Below, piece by piece: positions 24,891 to 36,500 of a DNA stretch of 64,000 bases. The notes under the pieces are model-generated. The model worked only from the letters and a program-made list of their open reading frames with translations, was not told the DNA's origin and did no database searches. The stretch comes from Hyposmocoma kahamanoa (lineage: Eukaryota; Arthropoda; Insecta; Lepidoptera; Cosmopterigidae). The stretch covers positions 275,185-339,184 of the forward strand of contig NW_020653397.1 of the NCBI RefSeq assembly GCF_003589595.1, written 5' to 3'. Made by a program: the position numbers and the translations under genes. The stretch's first letter is position 1, and each line of letters starts with the position of its first letter.

Positions 24891-26890
24891 GAATGAGACA
24901 CTTCTAATACTTTATTAAAACCAATAAGTAATATTATCCCACAATTTTTATATTTAAGTAAAGTATGTATGTATGTACATTTCTAAATACCTTTGTACAT
25001 AAGTTACGTAATGTTGTTATGATCTAATGCAGGCAGAGATATCTACGAAATTGCACATTTCTAGACATGTCCATAGTGATTCAGCATGTGCTTATTACAA
25101 AGTAAGAAAATGTACAAAGAGTGGAAAAACATGGGATTTACAATTTTCCTTATCATCTAACTGCTTGTTAAAGGTTTTTCACGAGGCTAATTAAAACTTG
25201 CGCTTGCCACTGACCGCCTCACCGCCAACGCAACTTTGCGCGCTCGCGCGTGCCTGTGTAATACACATATGTATATGTATACAAACATAACTACTAGAGT
25301 ACCTAAGTAACGATTTGATTGTCGATTGATTAAATGCATATTTCGACATATACTTGACGATATAATGTTCTGACTATTTATTTATTTACTAGGTACTTAA
25401 TTACTTATAGGTTTGTTATCTAGAAAATCGTATATATTTGATAGTTATTACCCACAAAATTATAAAATCGCCAAGCTCACTTGAGAGAACGTTGCGCAAG
25501 GGCCCTACTGCGCCCGCGCAGACCGCGACGCTGCTGTAGTGAAAGCCGATCTTGCACAATAGTGCCTGCGCTATTGTAGTTTCATGGCAAAAATATCAAC
25601 AACTTTATAATTTGAAATACTATACTATGCTTGACAATTTTAAATCTATCATTTATTTAAAAAGTTATTAGTAAGTGCATGAAGATTTTATGGAACAACA
25701 GATGCGGAACTTGGTGATGGGTAAATATCCTTGAAAAAGTAACCCATTTTTTGGTTATTTATTTTGGAATGTATTTATGATAACTGATTACTGCAAAATG
25801 CGTGCAAATGCGTGTGACAATTGGGTCTTTTGAAGCGTTGTTGTAGAGTTTAAAGGAAAACTTGATTAAGTAATCAAGTACAACAACAACAAGTAACAAT
25901 CGCAAGTACGAGGACACGAAACAAGTCATAAGACAATGGCACCAATTTAATAACGTACCTAATTAAAGGCAACACTTAGAACTAAAAATATATTGGAAAG
26001 TATATTATGTTCGATGTAGGGTAATTGAACTATTTTATCTTAACAGCTAACTTATTTGCATTCTCGTATGCGTTTAAACTCGACTTAGGTAAATGTTCCA
26101 TTGCCGTGATAAAAAGAAGTAAATATATAAAAAAAACAAAGTTTTCTTTTGCAAACTTTGTGCATAACACAAAAATGTTGTGCAACTGCGGTCCCACGAC
26201 AAATTATACACATACATAAACTCTTACTATGTTTAAACAAACTAACTTAGGTAGATGTAAATATACGCAATGTTAACTCAATATTGTGTAATATATCTAT
26301 TATTACTTTTCTGGTAGCAGATGATTTTAACTCCGAATGTAAGAAAATCATTGCAGAAATATCTGATATTGCGTAATCGCGCAAACTCTCATTATTTGTT
26401 AATAATATTATTGCTACGAGAACATTCGTTGTTTCGTGTCCATTTATGTGTTTCCATGTCCACATTTTCTTAGCGTATCAACGACGACGTTACGAATTAT
26501 GATTTATAGTATCTACCCTATCAAAATTGTGAAATATTAGGGAATCTCTCGCTGATCGAGAGAGCTGTGCGCAGCAACATTTATCCTTCCATGACGTCGT
26601 AGAGACCATATTTTAACTTTAACACGTTCGTTTTGGACCGTCGCCATGAGCTCTCAAAAACTACGTACAACAATACCGGCAACAACGACTTTACAGTTTT
26701 GGAGCTAATAGACGGTTTTGCTCCTAATTCCGAGGTCCCCAAACTTTTTTGTCTGGCAGACAACAAGGCACTTGTTTTCTATTTTGCGTAGACTTCGTGG
26801 TCTTCCTTATATAGATTTTATTACACACTCATAATATCAAATATGTGTGCGACAATTACACTGGTTATAACACCAAATTTGTTTGTTGCA
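24891..26890. other. Upstream region of the copper transporter, no gene
   Basis: AT-rich, with two GC-rich patches at 25195-25260 and 25490-25560. These contain TGCGCGC and TGCGCCC, both matching the core TGCRCNC of metal response elements. Frames at 26025-26219 (+), 26247-26465 (-) and 26581-26766 (-) have no recognisable content. Confidence 0.45.
25234..25243 (+). promoter_or_regulatory. Candidate metal response element
   Basis: CTTTGCGCGC fits the extended consensus CTNTGCRCNC used by MTF-1, with a second core TGCGCCC at 25509-25515. They lie 1.4-1.7 kb upstream of the coding start of a copper transporter. In Drosophila, MTF-1 regulates copper-transporter transcription. A 7-10 base match in GC-rich sequence can arise by chance. 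Confidence 0.25.
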
Positions 26891-26902
26891 GATACCGTCA
26901 AG

Positions 26903-29900
26903 ATGAATCGCCACCACCACGACGACGATGACGAGCACTGCTCGAGCAGCCACGCTATGACGGTAAGACCCTGTTTATAGAACCAATGCAAAATACTAAC
27001 TAACCTACAACAACTCTAGAGGCAGGTGTCGTGTTATTTCATTTATTCAATTTATTTTTAATTCAACATTCACTAATTTCCATGTTCTGCTATGCCTTAT
27101 CAGTCGGCAACAAAGCAGCTATTGGTACAACCGCAACCGCAGAGCAACATTGTATCTAGTGTTATCAATTTCCCACAATTTCCTCGCGCAGCCGCTGTCC
27201 CGCCGCCAGACCGCTGCTGGCGCTCGTGCCCGCAATTGTGACTTACTTGACCTACACCTATTGAATTGCCAATACATTGTTTACAAATAAAATTGTGTTG
27301 GAGTATTTTAATGAAGACAGGCACTTAACCGCTCGACCGCTGAGGCCAGCGAAGTGGGAGTTTTAAAATGATATACGAGTAGTTAGTTTTATCAGGTTGA
27401 CCACGATCTAATTCATGCCATAATCAACGTTGATTTGGTAAACTTTCGAAGTAAGCACGTACCTTGAATATAAAGATATTGCCACTTCGAAATGAAGGCA
27501 TTTAACGCTTAATTTGGAATTTGACGCCAGTGGGTATCTCTACAGATCCGTCTTCACATGGAATTTGGGCCATTCCACAACCATAAAAACTCGCTAATAA
27601 AAATAACAAATCAGCATATTATCGATGCATAAAATGTGCGTGCTACATACAAACTAACGCTTACGTTATCAGTAGGTCACAGTTTTACTTTCTGGTGTCC
27701 GAAACGGAATTCTGCACCTGGGTAGCGTGTGCTTCGAAGAAAGAGCGTGGAAAATTCACGATGCGTGTCGCAAGACAACCAATTGGTTGACTTCTTCCTG
27801 TCATGTAGGGCGATCATATAACGAACAGGCTTTTCCTAAGATGGCATTCTTGGTTACGATTACAATATACAATCCTCTAAAATATACATATATTTTTAAC
27901 CCACAGAATAAAAAGAATGAGAATTATACAAAAACAGAACTTTCCACGAGTAAACCTTGTAGCTTATATCTAAAAATGTGGCCCTCTGTTGGTTTTATTA
28001 TAGACTGTGTGTACACAGTCATCAATCATCATTAGTCATTAGACATGATTATTCCGTTAAAAACGAATGAGCAGATTGCACTTCTAGAATTGCGCGTGCG
28101 CCGCATCGGAAGGCGCCACTCGGCTATTTTTTCAGCACCTCATCGGAAAATACTAAGCACAGATAGTACAGATATCAATATAAAAATGTATAGTTTATTA
28201 AAAACACAAGCGTGTGACTAAACAAGAAAACTCTGTCATTATTAGAATAATTGCAAAATTAATAATTGACTGTAAGACAGTAACGATCGAGAAGTATGTA
28301 AATCAAAACTCACAGCATTGTCTTCAAAAACGTATTAAGTATGTACCAAATGAGTTTGTCCAGCAATAACGACATGAATTTACAATGTGTTCGTAGTGTT
28401 GCAATAAAATACAATGTTTGACGAGGATAACCGCACTTTGCGGTTGCAATAAAAATATGTTATCATTAGTTATCAATGTATGTAACCACAGTCGCTACTG
28501 TTTACTTCCAAAAATATGTAGATGATTACTTAAATGTACTTTATTTAATTTGGCTACACCTACTTATAATTTACCTAAAAGTGCGACATCCCATACAAAA
28601 ACATTTAAGTTGACCGTGTAAAATTAACAACACGTGGAATACTCCCTCGGAGACGTCACATTTCATGCAAAAAGACGAAAGATGTACCTAATTCCCAAAT
28701 GTCTCCACCTTCTAGTTCCACGCGAGCGTCTGCCAGGAAATCCTGTTTAATGGTTGGATGACACACACAGCCCTTGAGCTCTTCGGTTCCGCAGTGGCCA
28801 TCTTCCTTGCCGGCATCCTTTACGAGGGATTGAAGTACTACCGCGAGGCGCTCCATTCAAAAGCCACGTCTGTCACGGGGGACTCGAGAGTTAATATTAC
28901 GAAGAGCGAGTGCGGCACGAACGGGACATGTCCTGGGACCACTGTTGTTAAGTGAGTATACTTTTTTACGAAAACTGTTTACTTAATTGAAGGTACTGTG
29001 CTTTTGTCAAATATTATTCGCCTTAAATGTCTTGCTTGACAATAACCAAAACGTAGTACTTACCTAAGTGGCATCCATCACAAATGTGTTCAAATAAAAG
29101 TTGGCATTCGATTCCATATTTTATTTCATAATATCAAGTGACGGCACGAACAAGTCCTAAGTGCCTGTAATTTCACCCGCACCCTTACCCTTCCAAACTG
29201 GAACACAGTAATGCTAACATTACTGCTCGGCGGCGGAAATAGGCAAGATGGCAGTGATACCCTGGACGAACTCTTTCACAAGGAGCTCTACTACTGCCTA
29301 TATGCCTGTACAGTGTACACACTAGCGACTGCTTTAAATATTTGAGAATTTTATAGAATAACTCATACAGTCCTCCAAGCTACCACAAGAGTAGGCTTTT
29401 GTGTGAAAATATTTTTTTTCACGGTCGCCAACTGTCGACAACTGTTCCTGCAAGCTCATAGTAGAGGCGTGTTCATACTACAGTAGCATATACTATTATT
29501 TAATATCGTCGTGTTGATACATTTTGCATGCAAGTGCAGCAAGTTTTTACGCTTCGGATTTCGCACGCCTTTATCGCGAATAAGGAACGCAAACAATTGT
29601 TGAAACTGTAATGTTAAGTATGTGCTTGAGACTTCTATACACTTGGCAATAATTGCATACTCATCGCAAGTGAAACTGACCATACTACGTAGATACCTAC
29701 ATCGTGCAGGAGATTTCTTTTTATTGATCGTTCCAAAAATGCTAAAAACTAAAGCGTGATTTGCCGTTAACTGCAGGTTATTCAGCCAAAACTGTCCTCA
29801 TTTCCAGGTACACAATGACGTCACCCGCGCACATAATTCAAACACTCCTGCACTTTGTTCAATCCACATCGTCCTACATATTGATGCTGGTGTTCATGAC

Positions 29901-30009
29901 ATACAACGTGTGGCTGTGCTTGGCGCTGGTACTCGGTCTGGCCGTCGGGTACTTCTTCTTCGGGTGGCGAAAGAACACCGTCGTGGACTCTACAGAACAT
30001 TGTCAATAG
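26903..30009 (+). CDS. Ctr1: High-affinity copper uptake protein (Ctr1 family), 3 coding exons
   Basis: Imports Cu(I) across the plasma membrane or endomembranes as a trimer. Coding exons: 26903-26962, 28716-28951, 29808-30009; junction phases 0 and 2 join without a break to 165 residues. The 5' exon begins at an acceptor at 26892, so a non-coding first exon lies upstream. The N-terminus is His/Asp-rich (residues 4-12) with little Met, then FHASVCQEILF before TM1 (about 34-56, ending LYEGLKYYRE). TM2 holds the copper-filter M125-x3-M129 (MLVFMTYNVWL). TM3 holds G142-x3-G146, the trimer-packing motif. The C-terminus is HCQ, not the usual HCH. Length is shorter than human CTR1 (190) and near insect Ctr1B-like forms. 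The loop at 71-98 (GDSRVNITKSECGTNGTC) is probably cytosolic. Identity is firm; the Ctr1A/B subtype is not. Confidence 0.95.
26963..28715. other. Ctr1 intron 1, no further gene
   Basis: Donor ACG/GTAAGA, acceptor CCACCTTCTAG. The frames at 27727-28035 (+) and 27100-27324 (-) inside it have no recognisable domain. Confidence 0.7.
27320..27352 (-). repeat. tRNA-like SINE head fragment in Ctr1 intron
   Basis: On the - strand TGGCCTCAGCGGTCGAGCGG is an A-box-type tRNA-like head; no B box follows within tRNA distance. A fragment of another SINE. Confidence 0.4.
29130..29300 (+). repeat. Dispersed repeat family 3, copy 2 (in Ctr1 intron 2)
   Basis: GTGACGGCACGAACAAGTCC, then ACCCTTACCCTTCCAAACTGG, AATGCTAACATTACTGC and TGGACGAACTCTTTCACAAG. 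Clear match to 57382-57580 and to the - strand copy at 38560-38805. Internal deletion relative to those. Confidence 0.75.
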
Positions 30010-33000
30010 TTTATCGTTTTATATTCATGCTGACCGGCAAGGACTTTTTGAACGATCTAAGAATGCTAAATAATTAAGTAAAGGCGCTACAGACGAAGGG
30101 AATTGGTCCATTTAATCGCTCTGTACAAGTCAAAACATCTCTCGGACTTGATATATCTGCGCCGAGTTTTGAAAAATCTGCGACGAGATAAACGTTCGGC
30201 TGTGGTCGCTCATTCCATTTACCTACATCAAGTCCTTTGGTATAATGGTGCTAAAGTAATCAAGCTTCTAGGATTTCATCGAGTTCCTTGTCATACGAAG
30301 GACACCTTGACGCTGTATTTTTTAGTAAATAGTTATTTGTAAACTTTTGTATCGACAGTCATTGGATTTTATAAAAAAAATTATTGTCTTTAAGTCTAGT
30401 GAATAATGATCCGTGAAGTTTGAAGTTTATGTGTATAAATGTAACCTAAAAAGTACGCAAAGCACCGTATGAAGTAATCTAAAGAGATGGCCATTTTCGA
30501 TTGGTCAGATTCGATTTTGAAAATATGTATGTTAATACCTAATGACTTCGATACGGTTAGTTTTTAGTTAATTTTAAACAGGGCATTGAAAAACAACCGA
30601 ATTAATGACAACAATTACCATGGAATGAAAGAACAATGCAAATTTTGTGAATGTTAAAATCGCCAATTTGTATAGGCACATGCCTAACAAACAAAACGTG
30701 TTACAATACAAAGTACAATAAGTTTGTAACCATCATCACTTTTAGTGTGTGCAAGGCAAACTTTTTAATGAAATACACATAATATATCTTACAATTTTTG
30801 TTATGCCTAAAGGAAAGTACCGACGAAGTACAATTGGTGCCCAAAGTTACTGCTGCTTATCTGACGACGATGAGCGTTAAAAATTTCGCAGTTGCTACGA
30901 ATCAGTAACACAAACAATGTTTGTGAATATGAATGCTATTACGTCTAAATGGTATTTATAAACGCTTTCACACACCATTCAAAATATTTAAAAAATACGC
31001 TCACTTTGTTACTTGCCAAATTAAAACCTTAACATTCCACAATATTCCTTTAATGTTTAGTTTTCTAACTCTAATGTACCGTGTATGTGCCACTACTGGC
31101 ATCGGATCTTTATATACGGCATTAAGCCATTTTGTAACTAAATAAAACATCAAGGGGCCACCGCTTGGGCTTCTTGCTCACGTATATGTTTAAGGGCTTA
31201 AATTAGGTTTAGCCCCTCCACCATTAAGCCAGAAAAAAAGAATAAAACCCCAATTTTATGTATACCAATAGCTACTACTAATGCCACTAAGACACAGTTC
31301 GAAAGTAACTTATTCTGTCGTCTATATTTATTTTTTAAATTTAGCGCCATGACTTTTTTGCAAATTTGTTCTCGAAAAATGTTGTCTACATGGCTATTAT
31401 TATTTTATTATAATTCTTTGTACCATTTCGTAGTTGTACCTATTATTTACGATATTTAAACGGGAAAAATATTAAAATTGTATAGAAAGTAAACTTGACA
31501 TCTATTTAACGTATTTAGTACATTATTTACTAAGTATATCTATGCATAAAAAGTCGTATGCTCAAATCGCAATGTTGACAATAAATTATACAGAACGTGT
31601 GATATTATATATATAAGTTTAATGTAGCTAGAAAGTATATATAAGTTTGTGTTTCTTTTTGTAAAAAAAAAGATAATACATTCCTACCGTGATTACATAT
31701 TTACAATTTTTTTTTTTTTCACCTTTCTGACTATGAGAAAATGTCTACCCTACCCACGATGTACTACATTTATATCGTAATGTACTAATACGAAAGTTAC
31801 GTACCTTAAAGACCTAAAATTCACGTATATATCAAAGTAGTGATGTAGACGTTCTATATAGCGGTCACAGGTCATAAACCTTATACCGAATTTACATTAC
31901 GAAACTTATTTCATGCATGTTAAAATAGAATTCACGAAACTAATTTCAATACACATGTAAGTAAAAATCAATATCCTGTACATCTTTAGTATCTTCTGAG
32001 TCATGTTGCATAACGTTGTTACATAGATGTTAATGTACAAAATAAAAAAAAAGTCTCGAAAACGAAGATGTTGGTGGATTAAATGGTTACCACGAAAGCC
32101 TATTGGTGCATCAAAGTTAATCTCTGGCATAAGAAATGAAGATCCAGATAACTATTAAAATTATTTTCGAATTAATGAAAACCGTTTTCATTTTATTGAA
32201 TAAAGTCTCCCACAAAATATCTAAACAAGATACTACTTGTCAAGAAGCATTACCAGCAAAATGAAGCTTCAAACTACACAATTTCGCATTGCATTTAGAT
32301 AATGAATTTAGTTGCATGGTAAAATCGCGCGACTCACGAAACTATTTGATTTTATAAAATTAATGCACGCATTATGCATTATGTTTACACGTGAAATTAC
32401 GTAAGTAATTAAATAAGTAATGTAAATTCGGCTCTACCTACACTAGACAAATTATGAGTGCTCTAAGCACTATAACTGAATCTCAACAGAATAAAAGTAT
32501 AAATACGTACGTGCTCAGTGGGAGGTTTATGTCCAGCAGTGGATGTGTTAAGCTGATGATGATCTATCAGTTAGTATGCATGGTCAACATTTTAAGTGGT
32601 AATTGGAAACAAACAATAAAATTTTGGACATTCGGAAATAAATTAAAGCGACTTTCCATAGATTTCATTTAGGAGCAAATGAAATCTCGTTTGATTTTAT
32701 CGTAGTTTACGCTTTCGGGACTAGCGACATCTATCGACAATTTTATCTTTTCTTTTTTTAGGTAAGATCAAAAAATCTAAAAGACGTTTCATTTAAAATA
32801 ATTGATTTAAATAAACTTTTACTATATATTTTTAACAAATATCTTTATATGTATCCATTGTCTACGTCTTTTAAATATGCTCGTGGTTTACGCATTAAGC
32901 CGGAAAGTAATATGATACTTTCTGAACGAAAACATTATCTGTGATTTTCCAACGAAATGTCATGTCATGTCAAATGAAATGTGACGGACGGTTCGTGTTT

Positions 33001-33658
33001 TCGTCTTTTCTTTTTACTTGTTGATTTTATTACAAAAATCAGGTGAGAATTGTGTGAAAAGTTGCGCTGCTGCTGCCAGGAAAGCTATGTTATAGTGTGG
33101 ACGACACGAGCCGCCTGGAGCGCCCCTTGATTACTTTTCCGGAGCGCCGATTGTTCAGGTAACGGTATTATTTGTTTTTGACGACGTCGATATTATTTCG
33201 TGGAATCACCTTCACGTGAAGCATGAATCTATCGCAGTCTGATCATTAAAAGCTAGATCTCTATTTCAAAAATCTGATTGTGGTGTAACTCGTTACTTCT
33301 ACAGCAAGAACTATGAGAAATCCTTCGACATATGAAAGCGGATGTATAGCAGGGAGTAAGTGGATATGCAAAACAGTCACGAACGTCTGTTGTTGAGCAG
33401 TTAGCACTCTCTGCCTCCCTGATACTCCGACCGTAATTCCATTCTTGGCCTTTATTCGGTTTCATTAGCAAATGGCTTTCTAATTGGATAGTTTTAATAG
33501 GTCACCCAGCAGTGTGAAAGTGACATCTATTAACACGATTAAACCTGTTAATTTGTTTGAGTACATGCTGATTAATCTCATAATTGTGGTATTAAAAGTT
33601 AATTGAAACGATCTCTCTTTTATTATCAAAATCTTTTTATTAAAATTGAATTTGTATA
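30010..33658. other. Intergenic region between Ctr1 and the esterase cluster
   Basis: Holds the Ctr1 3' UTR (end not fixed; an AATAAA lies at about 31140) and no other recognised gene. An inverted CCCACTGCTGGG-type repeat is at 32510-32575 (CAGTGGGAGG, CCAGCAGTGG, GATGATGAT). A GC-richer block at 32985-33158 ends GATTGTTCAG before GTAACG. It could be a non-coding first exon of a + strand transcript running under the esterases, which is unproven. Frames at 31906-32130 (-) and 32454-32672 (+) look spurious. Confidence 0.45.
33618..33641 (-). terminator. Polyadenylation signals of esterase A
   Basis: Two AATAAA hexamers on the - strand (TTTATT at 33618-33623 and 33636-33641 on +), 18-41 bases past the stop codon of esterase A. 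Position and sequence fit a poly(A) signal. Confidence 0.65.
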
Positions 33659-36053
33659 TTATGAATTATCGAAAGTATGAATCTTGTAAAATTTATTATA
33701 AATGCGATCCCAAAAGCTAAGCCGCTGACTGGCCGGTGGCTTGCTCATCACTAAGGTTCTATTGAAGAGTAAACAGGAAGCTATGTGGATATCCATTTCT
33801 TGGAATTTGCCTTCAGGGTTTAAAGGTTGCCAGATTACTGGCACTAGAGGAGTTGACAGTGGCGTAGGGTCCCTGAGAACGGAAAGTAAATCTTGATTGA
33901 TTTTGGTTTGTTTTTTACAGTGTAAAGAACACTGCACATGGTACACATTATTGTTTACAGTTTTGTCGATTTCTGAGTGACCTTGAAATGGAATTTTTAT
34001 TGAAGATTTCTATACCAAGTGCCTCTGGAAGTTTTTTAATAGCTATTAAAAAATGCTAATCTGTTGCAGAATAGGTAGTGGCAAAAGGCTTTGAACTTGT
34101 AGTGACATTATTTAAACCAGTTGAACTTACCCAAAGGTCATAAAGTTCTTCCAAAGACTTAGCAGTCTTTGCACTGTGGTCTCCTCATCACTTTCTAATT
34201 GGTCAACTTTAGCAAAAATATAACTGAATATGTCGCTGTGCTTTGCCGTCTTATCTGTATCCACATTAAAGTTAAACTTCATAAGATACACTGGCAAAGT
34301 ACTTTTTAAAGCATACATTGCGGCAAACTTAACCATAGGATACTCCATAAAGATATCATTAATATAATCTATGTAACACTCCATAATAGAATCAGGTTTC
34401 AGCTCTTTTTCGTCAAAGTAAAATTGTTTAATAAACTCTGCCATTCTGTACTTTATATCCTCACTTTGAAAATCCAAATTGTTAGGCAGTAAATCATCAA
34501 AATATTCAGGCACTACACTACATTTTGCTGAATTCTCTTCAATTATAGATATTTCTTCAGCTTCTGTATACACAATTAGCAGCCGTACTTGATCAAAGAA
34601 ACCCTGTTTTAATATTTGCTTTGGGTCCTTGGCTATTAAACTATGAGCGTAGTAGTAACTGTTCTCAACACATGGCAGAAATAATGAGGTAATATTGACT
34701 AATTCTTCAATAGATAAGTCCTGGTAAAACTCAATTAGATCAGCTGTGTCATCCTCATCATCGTAACCTAGATTAATGGCTTCATTAAGAGCTGTTGTAT
34801 AGGGATCATAAGCCATAGAACCTGGAGATAGTACCGAGCCTGACTCTAGAATCACTTGATGGAAAAGCCCTTTGGTTAACCCTGATAAGAGAAGAAGTTG
34901 TATAGCCACTGCACCAGCCCCTGTTCCGTAAAGCGTGATATTATGCGGGTTCCCGTCAAAGTTGTGAATATTTCTGTGGATCCAGTAAAGGGCCGCAATT
35001 TGGTCCTTGAGTCCAGCATTACCTGGGACTTCGGCTGTGCCCAGGCAGAGGAACCCCATGACTCCTAAGCGGTAGTTGAAAGTCACCACAATGAAATCTT
35101 GAAGAAGCCGTTCTGGGGGCTGATAAGAGCCCCAGCTGCAAAAATTTAATTTAATTGCTTTTTGTAAATCATCATCATCATCTCCAGCCGAAAAACGCAC
35201 TCTGCTGAATATGGGCCTTCCGAATGGAACATCGCCCAAGACGGTCCCTAGCTAGCTTTCTGTGTGCTACAGAATGACAATATGTTTACCCTTCTTGGAA
35301 CCCGCCGTCGTGAACATGCACGAGCACGGGCAGCGCGCTGGCGCCGACTTCGCGCTCGGGCACGAACACGTTCGCCACCAAACAGTTCTCGTCGCCCTCG
35401 CCCGATGGCTGCACGCATTTGACGCGGTGCGTCGCCTCGAAGATGCCGTCCCACTCTGGTGGGGGGTCTGGTGCCTGGAATTTTAACTTTACAAACATTC
35501 ATAAGGCTGAATATAACCAATACCTCACCGTGTAACTTACAAGCAGTTTATTATAATATTATTCCACAAGACCGATTATTTTTCTATGTGTACGTTCTAT
35601 AATGTAGTTACGAGTCATCCTTCAGTGAACTCCATTTGCGAAAATGTTAATCCAATCAAGGGGCTAATAGTCCAGCGGGACGGTGACGACAGTGTAGGCA
35701 TTATCGGGCACGCGACCCCACACCCTCTGGCGCCGTGACGGACGTTTGCCCGACCTTAATCTGCACGATAACGATCTGCAAACGCAAACGTCAGACCCGT
35801 AAACACAAACAGAGCCGACCTTAAACCTGTCGCGATGTGTTGGCGGGCTTGCGTACGGCAGTCCGAGGAAGACGTAGTGCGCGGGCGGCGTGTGCTGGTA
35901 ACCGCGTGCCGCGCCCTGGTCCGTATTCACCTCGCGATGCGCGCGCCACGCCAGCCCCCCTCGACCCCCCACCACTCCCCCGATGCTGTTCTGTCCGTCG
36001 CAAAGCCCCAGCCAACCCCACAGCAACAGGTGCGTCGCCACTCGCGCCCTCAT
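33659..36053 (-). CDS. Esterase A: non-catalytic carboxylesterase paralog, 4 exons
   Basis: Type-B carboxylesterase fold, probably secreted. Exons in coding order: 36053-35820, 35474-35290, 35135-34131, 33872-33659; phases 0, 2, 2 join to 545 residues. Residues 1-20 (MRARVATHLLLWGWLGLCDG) are a signal peptide. The family Cys pair is kept (C98; C109 in GDENCLVANVFVP). The nucleophile motif G-x-S-x-G reads GTGAG (210-214), so Gly212 replaces Ser. The oxyanion motif HGGGF reads HDGGF (133-137). The acid (VYTEAEE) and histidine (AKHSDIFSYIF) positions remain. It should not hydrolyse esters, and a binding or scaffold role is possible. The donor after exon 1 is a weak GTCGGC. It starts 448 bp downstream of gene B. 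The terminal phase-2 intron is shared by all four paralogs. Confidence 0.9.
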
Positions 36054-36054
36054 G

Positions 36055-36086
36055 CTCGTCTTTACCCCGCGCTAATCACTTGTCTT
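36055..36086 (-). promoter_or_regulatory. Upstream open reading frame of esterase A
   Basis: About 20-40 bases before the esterase A start, the - strand reads ATGGAAGAAGACAAGTGA, a five-codon frame (MEEDK, stop). If transcription starts upstream of it, it could lower translation of the main frame. The transcript start is unknown. Confidence 0.3.
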
Positions 36087-36500
36087 CTTCCATCGTAGCG
36101 GTTTTCTGATAGTGGATGTTATGTTGTAATGAAGGCGTCCGGAATATAGCTGGCGAGTCTAGTGAAATGTGTGCTCTTTGAATAATCTAAGCCGGAGCGA
36201 CGACGTGTTTAATTTCGTCTATGAAAACATATCCTCCAGTTAATACAAACTACCGCACCGGCATTTCCCTCCTCTACAAATATTTTGAATCCTATAACTA
36301 AAATTGTAGGGCAGTACCAAACACGACTATTGAATAGACGATAGATAAGTATATTTAGGATTATATTATATACCACTTACAACTCAATAATTATTTAAAA
36401 CAAGAATTTACGTAGGTATACAACGTTCGACTTAAATGAATTCTGTTTAGAAACGCACTAATAATAATATGCGAACTTTCTAAAAAGCATGCCATACAAA

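Noticed and set aside
33618..33946. 95-codon - strand frame at 33659-33946 as a separate small gene
   Set aside because: Its 3' part is the last exon of esterase A, with a proper acceptor (TTCTCAG) at 33873.
35262..36109. Several + strand frames of 74-90 codons
   Set aside because: Antisense shadows of GC-rich exons 1 and 2 of esterase A.
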